64,000 bases of DNA, taken from Thelonectria olida. Taxonomy: Eukaryota > Ascomycota > Sordariomycetes > Hypocreales > Nectriaceae. Below, in pieces: positions 44,531-57,382 of the stretch. The notes under the pieces were generated by a model that was given only the letters and a program-made list of their open reading frames with translations, was not told the origin of the DNA and did not search any database. The translations under genes were made by a program, and so were the position numbers. Every line of letters begins with the position of its first letter. Position 1 is the first letter of the stretch. The stretch lies in contig JAGPYM010000052.1 of NCBI GenBank assembly GCA_020736575.1, forward strand, positions 62,001-126,000. The letters are read 5' to 3'.

Positions 44531-44974
44531 ATGCTTGTATACCTAAACAGGAGCCCAGGCTCCAGCCTCCGTAGTCATCCACCCACGTCCACCACTCAAT
44601 GGAAATTGAAGCTACTCAGCAAAGGAGGTTACTTATAACAATTGGCATGGATGATGTGACATGTATGACATTTCTAGTTGGATGCAAAATATGCCCTGAG
44701 TGATCACTTGCTACATTTTGCCCATCTCAGCTTCGCGCTTTGCCCTTGTCGAGGATATTCTTGGCCACGCAGATACTTACAACTACTACCCTACATCGCC
44801 GAGCTTAGAACATCTCGAAGGGCTTTCAATGGGTTCTTTGCAATCCTACCTTCTATAACGCATAAGGAACAAGTCGGTTTATAAAGGCACTGAACAATAA
44901 TATTACATCTGCTTAATGATTCATGGAGTCCATTCTGCGTTATCAAGGGGCGAGTCCGTCATAAATACCCAGAA

Positions 44975-45837
44975 TCACCTCCATCTCGCTGCCCTCGCAT
45001 ACTCATAAGCGCTCCAGGAGAAACTATCCCAGCTTTCAGGTGTTCTCAGGGGCTTGTCTGACACTTTAACTCCGTGGAACTCAACCTTGCCCGAAATGTA
45101 GGGAACCTCGTAAGCCAAGCTGACGAATCTCGTGGCCTGATCATTTAGGAAATTGATGTGTCCAGGTTGAGGTTCGGGGAGGATTTGACCCTCGCCCGTT
45201 TCGGAGCCACGAAGTTGATAGTAGACCCTGCGCGAGACCGATGGTAAGATCTTGCGTTTCTTTCCAGTGTCTGCATCTTTCGTCGTTTTAGTGGTAATGT
45301 GCTTCCTCTTCCCCTTAACTTTAGGTTCGTCTGAATCAAACTCGTCCTCGGTATCAGAATTATCCGTCGAGCCCGAGCTGTTTTGTGCGATTGCATCCAA
45401 CGTCTCTTTAGAAAGGTTCAAAATCATTATCCCCTCAATGGTTCCAAAGTTGAAGTCGGCGACCAGAGTGCCGCCTTTGCCACTGCAAATGCCCAGAGTA
45501 AACTTATTGCCCACATCCGACCAAACCTCTGTCACCGGGTCGCATTTGATGTGGTACGAGCTTATTCACGGCTCAAGGTCAAATGAAGGCTTTTTTGCAG
45601 CTTTTCGAGCGCCGGCGCCTTTCCGAATCTGTGGCGAGTCGTCTTTGCGGGAATCGACGTACTCTCTGTGCTCCTCCATCTTCTCTTCTCATTTAGCCCT
45701 CCACTCACCGTGTTGAGTCCATCAACTCTCTCAGCTCTGGTATGAAGAGTCGGTCTATTGTTGAGCTCGTGTAAAGCCAATGGTTCCACCTGTTTACCAC
45801 GATCAGGCTGTCTGTTGATCAAGAAATAGTGTTCCAT
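44975..45837 (-). CDS. Uncharacterised multi-exon gene (model incomplete)
   Basis: The 3' exon (44975-45535, 186 codons) is clearly protein-like. It has an acidic Ser/Asp-rich stretch (STDNSDTEDEFDSDEP), a basic stretch (KVKGKRKHITTK) and an ordered end (SWDSFSWSAYEYARAARWR). The acid-base arrangement suggests a nuclear protein. It starts with GTG, so it must be spliced to something upstream. Candidate upstream exons begin at an ATG at 45837 (MEHYFLINRQPDRGKQVEPL) or lie near 45680, but I found no splice set that keeps frame. It may be a real gene with missed exons or a decaying one. No family recognised. Confidence 0.45.
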
Positions 45838-46866
45838 GAAGCGTTCCAGATCTTGATATGCTCTCTGACCTGCTGTCGTGCATTAGCGAATGCTTCATCC
45901 CCGATCTGTCGCTCCTTTGAATCGTAGGCAGCGGCGTCCTTCTCCCCTGGAGGTGCAGCGGGCTATAGTCACGTCGCATCGACTCCTCTATACTTTTGAC
46001 TGAAGCAGGGCTTGGTCACATTATTGGACACTACGTTAGAACAATCCCTCCGGAGAGCCTATGCAGTATTCATAACAATGACTATACGTACCATGCCTTC
46101 GCCGACGGCATCCATAAGTAGCTCTTGAAGTTCCCCCATGCTGTGCCTTGAAGTAAATTTGATCCCATAGTCCTTAGTTGTGCCGCAAAAAATCCTCTTT
46201 TTAAACAATGTACCTCACTGTAATTACCTCCTCATATAGAGTGGACGAATTGATTATTCGTAAGCATCTCAAGTAACACGCAGTGCTGAGCTGCAACGAG
46301 CCCCCAACAGCTACCTGGTTAGTTCACCCCAGGCGGCACTGGAAGCGATCCATCATGTTCACCCTCTCACCACTATGCATCATAATTCTTTACTTTTTCT
46401 TGCGACGGCAACACGAGACGGCAATTCCATTCTCTACAACGTCAAAGTCATTCTCAATAATTATTTTGAATACCGAGAATTGTTGCCGATCCCAGTACGC
46501 CGGATCAACCCCGCGATGCTTGGCCGCTCCCCAAGACTCAATCAGCCGGACATCTGGATTCCGATTGGTCAATCCCATTCGCCTAGTAGTCGATCCACGC
46601 GGCATCTCCGCCATGCTCAACCGGCTCGGAAATTGAGGTGTCCCGATAGGCTCATGAACAGGAGCGAAGCCCGGAGCATCTCCTCAGTCTTGATGGAGGC
46701 CGGATTCTCCACGAGGTATACATATCGAGCTAATGGCCAAGTGGTGGCATGTACTTCTTCAGAGTGCTCATCATCTCAAGCAACTTTGATCGACGATACC
46801 CAGCCGAACGTTTGTCTGAAGTGCTCAAGAGTTAGGAGTCAAGAGTAACACTCATCCTCTCACATC
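45838..46866. other. Intergenic region
   Basis: Part may belong to upstream exons of the incomplete gene (for example near 45860-45960, minus strand). Plus-strand ORFs at 46283-46848 look non-coding. Confidence 0.4.
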
Positions 46867-48377
46867 ATGAATGGCAACGGGGTCAATGGCCACGCCCTCA
46901 ATGGGCACACCAATGGCCATGTTCACGCGGCAAATGGGGTGAACCCGAAAGATTTGCGCATCGCCATCATTGGTGCAGGTATGCTACCCACTCCCTTCAT
47001 AGAATAACTACCTATTCCAACACTCGTTCTAGGAATGGGTGGCCTGGCAGGCGCGCTGGCGCTGGCAAAAAAAGGCTTCAAGAACATCGACGTGTACGAA
47101 ATGGCTTCCGATCTTGGTTTCGTTGGCGCCGGCATCCAATTGGCTCCAAACCTCGTCCGGGTTCTCACTCGTCTTGGATGCTGGGACAGTATCGAAGCCG
47201 AAGCTACCGATGTACTGGAGGCGAGTGTAAGAGGTAAACCACCCATCATTTTGGTCTCAGGCCACGAACACTGTCTAACAATCATCATGTAGATGGTGCC
47301 TCAAATGAAGAGTTGACCCATGTCATGATGCCCGACATCCGTCAGAAGTATGGCTTCCCCCACTGCACCGGCCACCGAGCTTCTCTTGCCGGAGGTCTAT
47401 ACGACGCATGCAAGAAAGAGTCGGCAATCAATTGGAACTTCGGCCTCATCTTCGACGGCATCGATCAATTCACGCCTCTGCCAACGTTCACGGTGAAGAC
47501 TCGCCAAGGAGAGGCTCGACAAGTTCAATGCGACATCCTGCTGGCAGCCGACGGCGTTAAATCCCGCGTCCGTACACAGCTTCTTGCCCGCGTTGGAGCA
47601 CCCGGCGTTGTCGAGGACACTGGCCAAGCGGCATACCGCATCATGCTTCCACGCGAAAAGATGCTGCAGGATCCCGAAATGGCCGAGCTCATCAACAGCA
47701 ACCAGGTTACGCGGTGGATCGGAGCGAAGCGGCATTGGATCGCGTACCCCGTGGCTGGCAAGACAATCTACAACCTCTCGTCAACGCAGCCTGACACCAA
47801 CTTTGCCGCGGCACCTTCGGAAACGTACACGACCAAGGGCTCAAAGAAGGACATGATGGATGTGTATGACGACTTCTGTCCTCTTGTGAAGCGCATGCTT
47901 GATCTGGTACCGGATGGAGAGGTTTGTGAGTGGAAATTGCGTCTTCACAAGCCATTGCCCACCTGGTCCTTTGGAACTATTGCTCTCATCGGAGATGCGT
48001 GCCACCCAACCCTGCCTCATCTAAACCAAGGTGCGGCTTTGGCCATCGAAGATGCAGCAGTTTTGGCGGAGGTTCTGGCTCGGGCACCCGATACGTCGCA
48101 CGAAACAATTAACAAGTGTCTCAAGGTATACGAGCTTCTCAGAAAAGAGCGCACGACTACCCTCGTGGACCTTGCTGCCGCATCGGGGAGAACACTTCAT
48201 CTTGGCGCTGGCCAAGCCAAAGAGGAGAGAGACAAGATGTTTGCTGAGGCCAACAAGAGCGGGAAGAATGTGCCGGACAAGTGGGCTTCTCCCGATGTCC
48301 AGGAAATGATTTACTCGCATGATTGCATGAAGCTGGCCGAAGAGAGGTTTGGGGAGTTGTATAAGGGCCTAGCTTGA
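46867..48377 (+). CDS. FAD-dependent monooxygenase, salicylate-hydroxylase-like
   Basis: Exons 46867-46978, 47033-47233 and 47293-48377 encode 465 residues. After a Gly/Asn/His-rich leader, the dinucleotide motif IAIIGAGMGGLAGALALAKK is split by the first intron. The DG motif is AADGVKSRVR, and the second FAD motif ALIGDACHPTLPHLNQGA is canonical. Group A flavoprotein hydroxylases use NAD(P)H and O2 on aromatic acids such as salicylate. No C-terminal targeting signal is obvious. Downstream, a minus-strand Zn2Cys6 gene converges on it, and MFS and DAO genes follow. Confidence 0.94.
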
Positions 48378-48608
48378 AAGAGAGCCAATTCTTATATCGA
48401 ATTACGAGAGTAGCCAAATTATGTCTCTTTAACTTGTGCCCATTATCTACACCTGTGGCCGCCGCTTACAACCTTGAACGTGTGACGGATGGTCCAAGTG
48501 ATTGAAGTGGGAGATTACGATCTATGTTATCTTATCCCACAGCTATTGGAAGATATAAATCATAGGCTTCTGGGGAATGGCCCTTCTCATTGCTTAATAA
48601 CAACCTCT

Positions 48609-51213
48609 TTATTGATTCCACCGATCTAATAGGCCTCCGGCATCATAATTATTGATGCTTTGCTCCATACTTAACACATCAGAACCCAAATACTCATTAT
48701 CCCCAAGTTGCCGAAACACATCATCGACCGAACCGAACATGAAGTCCAAAAAGTCTTCCTGAAGTGCTGAGCCATTGGCAGATTCCGGCAAGGCTTGGGT
48801 CTCATTTGGATCGAGAGCTGGCACGACTATTACGTCAGTATTGCATTCGTGGAAGAGATCTGGAACAGCAGAGTAAGAGAGTTGTCCATACCAAATGTTT
48901 TCACCAGAGGCAAATATCGTTGCAAACACTGATGAGCTTTCACACTCAGAAGACTGGCCGCGCCCACCGTCTTCAGGGCGTCAAGAGCGTCGAGCAAAAA
49001 TTGCTCTGTTTCGGCGCTTGTAACGCCGATGGCGGCCGACAAGTTGTTCGAATGCAGACAAATCAGCCAGAATGCGAAACCGTGTAAACTGATTGTAAGG
49101 GCTAATATATTGTCAGTATGTTAGCTTCTTCTCGATTCAAGCGATTCAGGGCGAGAAAGGTACCTGTAAAATTACACACCCACCAAACCGCATTGCTGCG
49201 AAGAAAGGGACGAGCAAACCGGAGGATCGCAGAAAGGATTCTCCGGAACTCTTTGATCGCCTCCCAATCTCTCTTCAGCACAGATACAGCTGTATCTCGG
49301 ATGATGCCAGATGGAATATCACCAGATCCGTCGTTGGTGGCTTGTTCCAAAACCGTCATCAGAGTCGGCGCGCTAACAATCATGACAGTTCTGTCGTAGT
49401 AGAGAGATAAGAGCAGTACGTGAGCTTCGGATTGGAACTTGTCCGGAGACCACGATTCCAGGTCAGAATTGGGGTTCAAGGTAGCAAAATGGGCATTTTG
49501 GTAGCGCTGGTGCTCGAGCAAGTCCAGGTGTTCTAGCGCCTTCATCGTCAGTTCTCTGGGTGGCAACTGGGTATGTAGTTCCAAGTTGGAGCCATAAATT
49601 GAGTCCAAGGCGACTCCGATGGTCTCGTGCAAAGATCTAATTGAGTATTAGTGAATTGGTACATCGTGAGACTAGCCATGGGCACCAACATGATCTGGCT
49701 GAAGTATATGGAGCTTTTCAATGAAGCAGACGTCTTGACTGTGCCAGCGGGGAACCTTGGTGCAATACTTTCTGGAATCTCAATGCGCACGTATTGTGGA
49801 GGAATTAGACACGGGCGGCCCAAAGACACACTCAATATCCTGCCCCCAGTTAGCTCTGGAGTCGTTCAGCCATGGTGTGCTCTACCTGTCCTGGTTCACT
49901 ACTGCAAACCAGATCTTGACTCGAAGCTCCTTTTCTTGTGCCCCGAGATGTTCATACGATGATGGAGAATGAAGCCCAAGCTGGTAAGAAACCTTGACGG
50001 CCAGCGAATGAGACGATAGGCTAGTCATGGCACGTTGCGTATTCTGCTGGTAGCTTCCTAGGAGTAGGAGAGCTTGAACTATGTCGAATCAGCAAACGAG
50101 CAACGGTTGTGCGAGCTATGAACACGAACTTGTTTCTAAATTCCAGCTGCCCACAGTCTGTTCGTTCACCAGAAGAAGACCTAGGGCCTTGTGATAAAAA
50201 GGCTCTGGTGACCCTTGATCGAGTGTTGACAAGGCATGAGCGAAGACTACATTGAGAAGAGCCTTTGTCGGCCGCGATTGCGGTGTATCATATCCGAGAG
50301 CAGTGCCCATCTTGTTCACCTCTCTGAGCAGGGGCGCTTCGCTGACATATGGTAACACGACGCCGACTGTGTCAAAGAATCTCGCAATCCACTCAATGCA
50401 AGTTTGGGGGTCAGGGAAGCCCTGTTCATTACGTCGCATCGCTGCTTGATCTGCGGCCGAAGGACGCTCTGGCAATGCCGAGGCCGGCTTCTCAGCAACT
50501 GGGCTGCATGTCGTGCCATCTTGGAAGAGGGCGTTTCCGCGAACTCTCATATTAGTAATAACGGTTGTCAGAAAGCGGAATAAGGCGTGGTTAGAACTTG
50601 GACCTGGAAGGTGTGAGCAGACTGACTTCTCTATAAGGGGAGGGATATACCAAAGTATCCAATATCGGCTCCTGGTTGACGGTCAAAAACATTGGTGGCT
50701 AGAATGTCTGCGGCCGACTCGGGGTTCGTCTCTTGGCTCTCAGCCTCCGAGACTATTCCTGCGGGAGTATTCTTGACCAGTGGCGATCTGCCTTGATCAT
50801 CGATAACGCTTGGCTCGATGGGCTGCCCTGAGCTGGTTGATACTCCAGCCAATCGTCCCTCAAGTTCAGCGACTCTATTTCTCAAGGCCATCAATGCTCT
50901 GCCATGACCTACCGCAATTAGCTTTCGGCACTCCGGCGACCTCAGTGTTGCTCAATAAAATTGACTGACCTTCGATCTTCCTGGCGCTCCAGCCGTTTAT
51001 CCCACACGGTCTGAGTGTAGACACATTCCACGTTCCTCGACGCACAACGGCCGCATACGGGCCTGTTACTATCGCACTTATTCTGTTAGCAGTGGACTCA
51101 TAAGAACCGTATCGACCCGGGGCTGTGCATACTTTTGATTTCGTCTGTCGGCAGCCGTTGCACGCGACGGCTGCCCTTGGTCGCTTGACCAGCGGAGCAC
51201 TTGTATGCTGCAT
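48609..51213 (-). CDS. Zn2Cys6 transcription factor, multi-exon
   Basis: First exons: 51133-51213, 50970-51076, 50651-50898, then one starting at 50543; about five more run to the stop at 48609. The zinc cluster, joined over the first intron, is CNGCRQTKSK plus CDSNRPVCGRCASRNVEC. A heptad-like segment (MALRNRVAELEGRLAG) follows. The fungal-specific TF domain includes VVLPYVSE, ALLLLGSYQQNTQRAM and LGRPCLIPPQYVRIEIPE. The C-terminus is acidic (EDFLDFMFGSVDDVFRQLGD) and may be an activation domain. It converges with the salicylate-hydroxylase-like gene and is a plausible regulator of it (inference). Later exon ends are approximate. Confidence 0.85.
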
Positions 51214-52728
51214 TATTCACACCTGGACCATGACCATGGCCCGACGATACCGATGCTCTATTGTAAATGTGGGGAGTGATCAAGGGCGTCCGGGGCGATT
51301 GAGTCTGCGTGTCGCTGGCATCGACTGGCGACAGTTGTGGTGAAGGTGGAGTTGGATTATGAGGGGATTTGATTTGGCTGCCGTCGCAAATCCGAGCGAG
51401 TCCGGGCGCGTCTTTCTTTGCACTGGCTTTGCCGCCACCCGCGTCAGCGTCGTTAGTAATAGTCGGGTGTGGCTACTTGTTTAGGCGGATGTTTGGGCGT
51501 CTTCAAACTGTCAAGTTCGTGTCTGAAGCTGTCTTCTGACACGGGAAGACTAGTATTCCCGGAGTTCATGATTTAATAGAGATTTTCTCGTTGCATTGCG
51601 CTGTTTGCATACCGACGTCCATCAGCCCGAGGCGCAACTAGCTCTTATGGCCGTTCATTGACATCCACAGCCTGCCCACATTCACAACCAGGCCGAGCCC
51701 AAGAATTTGCGCATCCTCATGAGCGGTAATCATGCACGGTACTTGTGAAGTTCGATACGCTAATCAGGTTAAACACAATAACTGCCCTCAATCACCAAAC
51801 TTCTCATTATTTCCGAACTACCAAGGTCGACCTTTCGGTCCATTCTTGTGGGCATGTTATGTTCTAAGCCGTCATGAAATGAGCCATTAACGCTGCTTAG
51901 AACTTTCCTCTTGCTCGATTCTCCAACCTGTCACGCACTGACAGGACTTTAATGATCGCGCTGTAGAGAACTTGACGATGGTGTCAAAGACCGGGTTGCC
52001 CGGCACACGCATCCTGGTCCGAGGCAGGCCGAGACAGCTGGAGTATGGGAGAGAAACGATGAGGCTCCGGGGGAACTCAGAAATATGGCAAAAAATACTT
52101 CCGAGCACCAGGGCCAGACACATCAGAAAGCCCTGCTTCCCCTGTTGCCGTGGTACTGAGGAGGATGAGCTTTGGAGCTTGGATGGACTTATATCCGGTG
52201 GCGCACTAAGATGATGCCCATTTATCAAGAATCATCCAATAGGATCGAGGTTAACCGCCTCGGAGGGCACTTCGCGGCTCCGACTCCACTTACCAGGGGC
52301 CAAATGATACCCTGGAGAGTGGCATTGTGATTCTTTGCGGCTGTGAGGCGGTTGAGTTCCTCCCGAATGGAGCTGCTTATCAGATTCGGATGGCCGGTTT
52401 CGGTAGAGTGGAAAACCAGCGACAAGTCATGTCAGGGGTGAGGCAAGGGCTGAGTCGGATGTGAAGCGGAGAACTATTAATGCGACAAACAGGATCAATA
52501 TGGTAGTCATTGCACTGGATACGACTAGATTGGAACTGGGGATACACAAATAGCACTCTAATTACGCTTGGCTAACATTTCCGAGCTTGGGGAATGCTGG
52601 CTCTCCTTCGGGTGCAGAGAGTTCTCCCCGCTTCGATGCCTTATCTTCCCAGTTCCAAGAACCCAAGATTGATGCATACTGGATCCAGCCATAGCATTCA
52701 CCTCGATCCTTGCACTGGCAAATCCTCG
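51214..52728. other. Intergenic region
   Basis: 1.5 kb with no supported gene. Short minus-strand frames (for example 51887-52228) lack domains and codon structure. Confidence 0.5.
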
Positions 52729-54454
52729 TTACTCTGAGAAGTTGGATTGTTTTCGCCACCCGGGCCCCTTCCACTGAAGCAGCATGGTTGGGAAGATGGA
52801 GAATGCTACAATCATTGCGGTGGCTACGCCAGCACTCGGCGACAATCCAGCCTTGGCCAGAAGATCAGGAAACCTGAGTGATGATTAGTCAGTACTTCAT
52901 TCACATGTCCGAATATCTGTGCAGTCACGGAACTCACCAGAAAGGTCCAATGAACCCCCACGTCTGGCGAACAAGCGTAATGAAGACGCCAATAGCCGCA
53001 GCATCTGGACGATAGCAATCAACGGCATAAGTCATCATAACCGTCGTAACGATCTGATTCCCTGCGCCGGCGATGGCAGCCCCCACAATAGGGGTTACAT
53101 TCCATTTGTCAGAGGCCCGGTCTGTCTGGACGAGGAACACCACCACGCCGCAGATGGTCAACAGATGGCCCAGGTAGCTGACCCATAACCGGAACTCGGG
53201 TTTGGGGGCACGTCCACGACGCTGTCGCAGCCACATCCATCGGTCAGAGACGAAGCCTCCGATTTGCTCACCAATCAACGTTCCCACAATAGGACCGATG
53301 TTCTGAAGGCCAACTTGCTGCGTGTTGAAGCCGAATTTCTCGGGGTATAGCTGGGGAATCTCAATCGTGATGACGATGCTTCCCCAAAGGAAGATCATGG
53401 CGTGTGCAATTGCTGGAAGAAACACACAACGACGCATGATGAAGAGCAGAGGGTTGAAAAAGTCCCTGACTGTCAAAGGCGTCGGGTCAATACGCCCAAA
53501 CCCAAAGTAGCGTTGACGAACTGACCCCCCTTTGCTTTCTTGCCCGGCGCTGGGAACATAACGCGTCTCGGGTCCCAAGAAGAAGTAGAGAATCAGCTGC
53601 ACTGCGTTTACCTGAGCCCAAGTGTTAGTACTTTTGCATTTCGGTACAGTCGAGCAAAGGAAGAGGTTTCGAGCATGTACTCACGATGGCCAGCGTCCAG
53701 TAAATCCATCTGTATCCGACCCTCATGGCCACGAAGCCAAAGATCAACGGAGCAACGGGAACGCCCAGAGTTACCATGGCAGTCCAAATTCCCATATATC
53801 GTCCCCGTTCACTACTGAAAAACGTTTCAGACACCACAGCACTTCCAATGGATGCAGCTGGGCTGATGAAAAACGCAGTCAGGGCTCTGCAGAAGGCCAT
53901 TGTACCATAGGAATGACAAAAAGCACAGCCAATATTGCAAATAGCGCTGCAAATCAATGACATTAGGAATATCGGGCGTCGGCCGTAAGCGTGGGAGAGA
54001 GGCCGCCAAAGAAGAGGAGCCCAGCCAATGATGGCAATGACAAGCGAGGTGAGATATGTCGTTCGCTGAACACTAACGTGCAGGTCTTCGGCAATATCAA
54101 TGTACGCTGACTGGATTGCTGCTGCAGTGAACGTTGCCATCATGGCGTGGAAGGCGATCAACATCAAGTTGATGACTTTCTATCATGTTTATTAACGGAT
54201 GCGTCCCAGCGTCGAGAGTCGGTTATTGATTATACTTTGCGTTTTGGCCAGTTCAGGGGATCTGCCTCGTCCATACTGGGCATTGGGTCCAGATCGATAG
54301 TTCCATGGCGTTCGATCAAAAAGTTCCGATGGACAGTGGCGATGGCATCTTCCTTGGGCTTCTCACAGTCAGCATTGCTTTGTATCGTGTCCGGGACTCG
54401 ATTACTCACGCCATCTTCGATGTATTGCGCCTCTGGTTTGTCCATGGCTGACAT
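52729..54454 (-). CDS. MFS transporter, DHA1 (12-TM) type
   Basis: Exons 54236-54454, 53685-54179, 52938-53611 and 52729-52873 encode 510 residues. The polar N-terminus contains MDEADPLNWPKRKKVINLML, a hallmark of fungal DHA1/polyamine-drug antiporters. The motif A loop is RPLSHAYGRRPIF and motif C-like residues are in TLGVPVAPLIFGF. The C-terminal half has a long central loop, SDRWMWLRQRRGRAPKPEFR. It probably exports a small molecule at the plasma membrane. The gene ends with the short cytosolic tail WKGPGWRKQSNFSE. Confidence 0.93.
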
Positions 54455-56167
54455 TTGCTTTGAACGTGGAGCGTGTAAGTTTGAGAGGAGGAAGAAACGC
54501 CTCTCAACAGGCTGACGGCCCGTCTCCTTTTCTATCTAATTGTTCAGTCTCGCCAGAGCCTTCCCCGCGACCTTCACCCCATACCCCGGATATCCCGTGG
54601 TCCACAGTGGATACTGAAAGTGTTGCAGAGAAGCGGGCCATGAGATAAATCTCATTGTTCATCTAAAGCTATTGAACGATGGAGGATGTAGATACGAGGA
54701 AACCCAAAGTGCGAGTATGTACAATGGAGACCGCCTTCTCTGCTGGATCTTCTCATATGCAACAACGCTGGTGAAATCCAGTGCTGGGATCGCGACATGT
54801 TCCTCTGACTTAACGGATTTCGTTGTGAAGCATATCTCAACGCATAGTACCTTGTATGAGAGGAACACCTGGAGACCCCACACTGTAGCCTGGGTCTCCG
54901 TACGCATCGTCTATCTCAAGTTAGCAGTGTGACGAATCGATCATCTCGGGATACGGCGCTATCTCCGAATGGACGCAAAGTTGATGTTGAGACATGGTGA
55001 TTGGTCCGGTCTCGAAACATCGGAAAACGCGGCACACGGGGGAACAAATGCCTGTTCCTTTCGCCGCTCTTATTCACTTCACAACCGGAACATCCCCGTT
55101 CTATGGACGGACTCAGCATCCGGACGGGGCTGCGGCTACCAACACCGTGCCGGGCTACGCCACGTAACGTCGTCATTCTCTGATCACACAGCCGTGCCAA
55201 CCCTGCCTCCATCGCCGTTCGGCCGGAGTTTTATGCTGAAGGACCTGAGTTGATAATATGCTTTCCAACCCGAATCTTGACATAGCATATTGCAGCTTTA
55301 ATAGGATCTGGCTTTGATCAGGGTGTGCTTGCCGTGATCTCTTGGAACTTACAAGACTGCGATACTGTACCCTACTGACTTTCACGTGACGGTTTTGCAT
55401 TTGCTGTTAGTGGTACAGTCGAATCGTCCTTGTTTCACTTCGACCTGGGCGAGTTATCCTTTATTTGGCTAGGCATTCCGCCCACACCTAAGGTTCCTGT
55501 CGAGATTGTGAACAGGCTGACAACAAATTGGTAACTCCGTGTCCGACGAGACAAAAGACGGACGGATCTTTCCTGATGTAAACCTGTGATGGAATATTGT
55601 CGAACAAATGGACATAAGTACTCGGTGCCGCTCGGTCAGAAAAGGCAAAGAAACGTGATTGTGTGTCGTTCAAGTCTTGCCTTGATCAGCATTCATACGA
55701 CAGACTTTCGAGCAAGGTGTCAAGATTTTTAGAAGAGGACTTTGCCCTTCAAATCTCCATTCTAGTTCAAGACGTGGAAGAACTAGGTCCATGGAACGAA
55801 GCTGTCGACGGTTGTCTTCTCTAATAACGCTAGCTGCTGAGCCTGGTGTAAGATGCGACTGCTTGAGTCGTCTGGCTGGGTGCCGGTTTGTTATCAGTAC
55901 CCGCCACCCCCTCATAACCCCCTCACAAACCCACTATTTTAGTTTGTTTGTTAGATTGTTTAATAGCATAGCCCGTCAGTGGAAAAAAGGCCCAGCTGTC
56001 TCACCACTGGGCAGAGATAGACAGTGACTTTTAATATTCTAACTTGTGTCATTTAATAGCCCTGCTTGAGAATACACTACGCATACGAATGCCCATTAAA
56101 ACTTAGGATAGATTTTTCAGGCGAAGGAGATAAAGAGTACTATTTATTCTCACTCGTAACTAGTATC
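54455..56167. other. Gene-poor interval
   Basis: 1.7 kb without a supported gene on either strand. It holds the 5' flank of the DHA1 gene and the 3' flank of the DAO gene. Confidence 0.5.
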
Positions 56168-57382
56168 CTAGATTACAGCGCGCTCAAGCAACGGCTCGTT
56201 ACGACCAATGCGACCATAAGACAGTACTGATAGATCCAAAGTGCGAAACTCTCCATACGTAATCAGTTCCGCCACAGCCCTCCCACAAGCCGGGGCTTGC
56301 TGGCTCCCATGGCCCGAGAAGCCCACACAGAACATCAAATTCGTAACCTCGGTATGAGGGCCGACAATGGCGTTGTGATCGAAAGTATTGAACTCATAAT
56401 GACCCATCCAGGAATCAGTGACTTTAGCAGTGGAGAACTGAGGCACACGCTTCTTAAGAACAGGGAGCATCTTTTCGTTCCATATGTCTTCGGGGTAGCT
56501 AAAGTCGTTGGGGTCGACAGCCACATCTGGAATAATGGGTGGACATCCGACAAGGTAATCCTTTTCGCCATAAGAGCGCATGTGGACTCCAGTAGGGTCA
56601 ATAGTGAGCGGCAGATCTTGAGGCAGTGGCTCATCAACCGAGAAGATGTAAGTGTATCGACGGCGGGCCTCGATGGGTAGATCGACACCAGCAAGTCGCG
56701 AGACCTCAGCTGCGCGAGTTCCAGCAGCATCGACCAGGACACCGGTTTGGATGACTTCGCCGGTCTTTAACATGACAGCTTGGATTCGGTTGCCCTCGCG
56801 ATGGACTCCGGTCACTTCGTTTTGGATGTAATCCACACCGTGTTGCGTAGCTTTGGCCCGAAGAGCCTCCACCATTCCAAAGGCATCAAATGCACCCTCA
56901 TCTACTTTGTTGAGACTACCCAATTTGATATCATCAAGGGCAAAGAAGGGGTATTTGTTGGCGATTTCTCTGGTGGAAAGAATCTGAGTGCCAGCACCAT
57001 GAGCGGCCTGAAGTTCCTGATCTTCCTTCAAAGTGTCCGCAAATTCGGGAGTATCGGCGAGATACAAGTAACCAAAGTTCCGAATGGGAATATCCGAAAC
57101 ATCGCTACCAAGGTTCTTGCGAAAGTCCTTGACAAACTCGGCTGCATACTGGGCAATCTTGACATTGATCCCAGTAGCGAATTGCTGGCGCATACAATTG
57201 TTGCTTGCTTTAGTGGCCGAACGGGCCAAAGAGGGATCTCTTTCAACGACAAGGACTTTTCCTTTAAAATCTGGGTTCGTAGCTAGAAACCAGGCGATTG
57301 CCGACCCGCTTGTTGCGCCGCCTACGATGACAACATCGTAGGCTGGGTGGGCAGGGCGTTGAGAGAAGGTCGGGGTGCTCAT
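56168..57382 (-). CDS. FAD-dependent oxidoreductase (DAO family)
   Basis: Single exon, 404 residues. The N-terminal FAD motif is DVVIVGGATSGSAIAWFLA, followed by VLVVERDPS. A mid-protein GVLVDAAGTRAAEVSRLAG and the C-terminal CVGFSGHGSQQAPACGRAVA are signatures of DAO enzymes of the sarcosine/glycine oxidase and FOXRED1-like type. Such enzymes oxidise amines or amino acids and release H2O2 or pass electrons on. No cleavable signal is seen. It is divergent from the Zn2Cys6 gene at 58224 across an 841-bp promoter. Confidence 0.93.
   Translation of the reverse strand: MSTPTFSQRPAHPAYDVVIVGGATSGSAIAWFLATNPDFKGKVLVVERDPSLARSATKASNNCMRQQFATGINVKIAQYAAEFVKDFRKNLGSDVSDIPIRNFGYLYLADTPEFADTLKEDQELQAAHGAGTQILSTREIANKYPFFALDDIKLGSLNKVDEGAFDAFGMVEALRAKATQHGVDYIQNEVTGVHREGNRIQAVMLKTGEVIQTGVLVDAAGTRAAEVSRLAGVDLPIEARRRYTYIFSVDEPLPQDLPLTIDPTGVHMRSYGEKDYLVGCPPIIPDVAVDPNDFSYPEDIWNEKMLPVLKKRVPQFSTAKVTDSWMGHYEFNTFDHNAIVGPHTEVTNLMFCVGFSGHGSQQAPACGRAVAELITYGEFRTLDLSVLSYGRIGRNEPLLERAVI

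Larger units (their letters stand above)
43381..44974. other. Gene-poor interval with AT-rich tract
   Basis: No intact gene in 1.6 kb. It contains a Myb/SANT fragment (43785-43931) and a very AT-rich tract (44280-44530). Confidence 0.55.

Noticed and set aside
51887..52228. 113-codon minus-strand frame
   Set aside because: No signal, domain or splice context; composition like the surrounding intergenic DNA.
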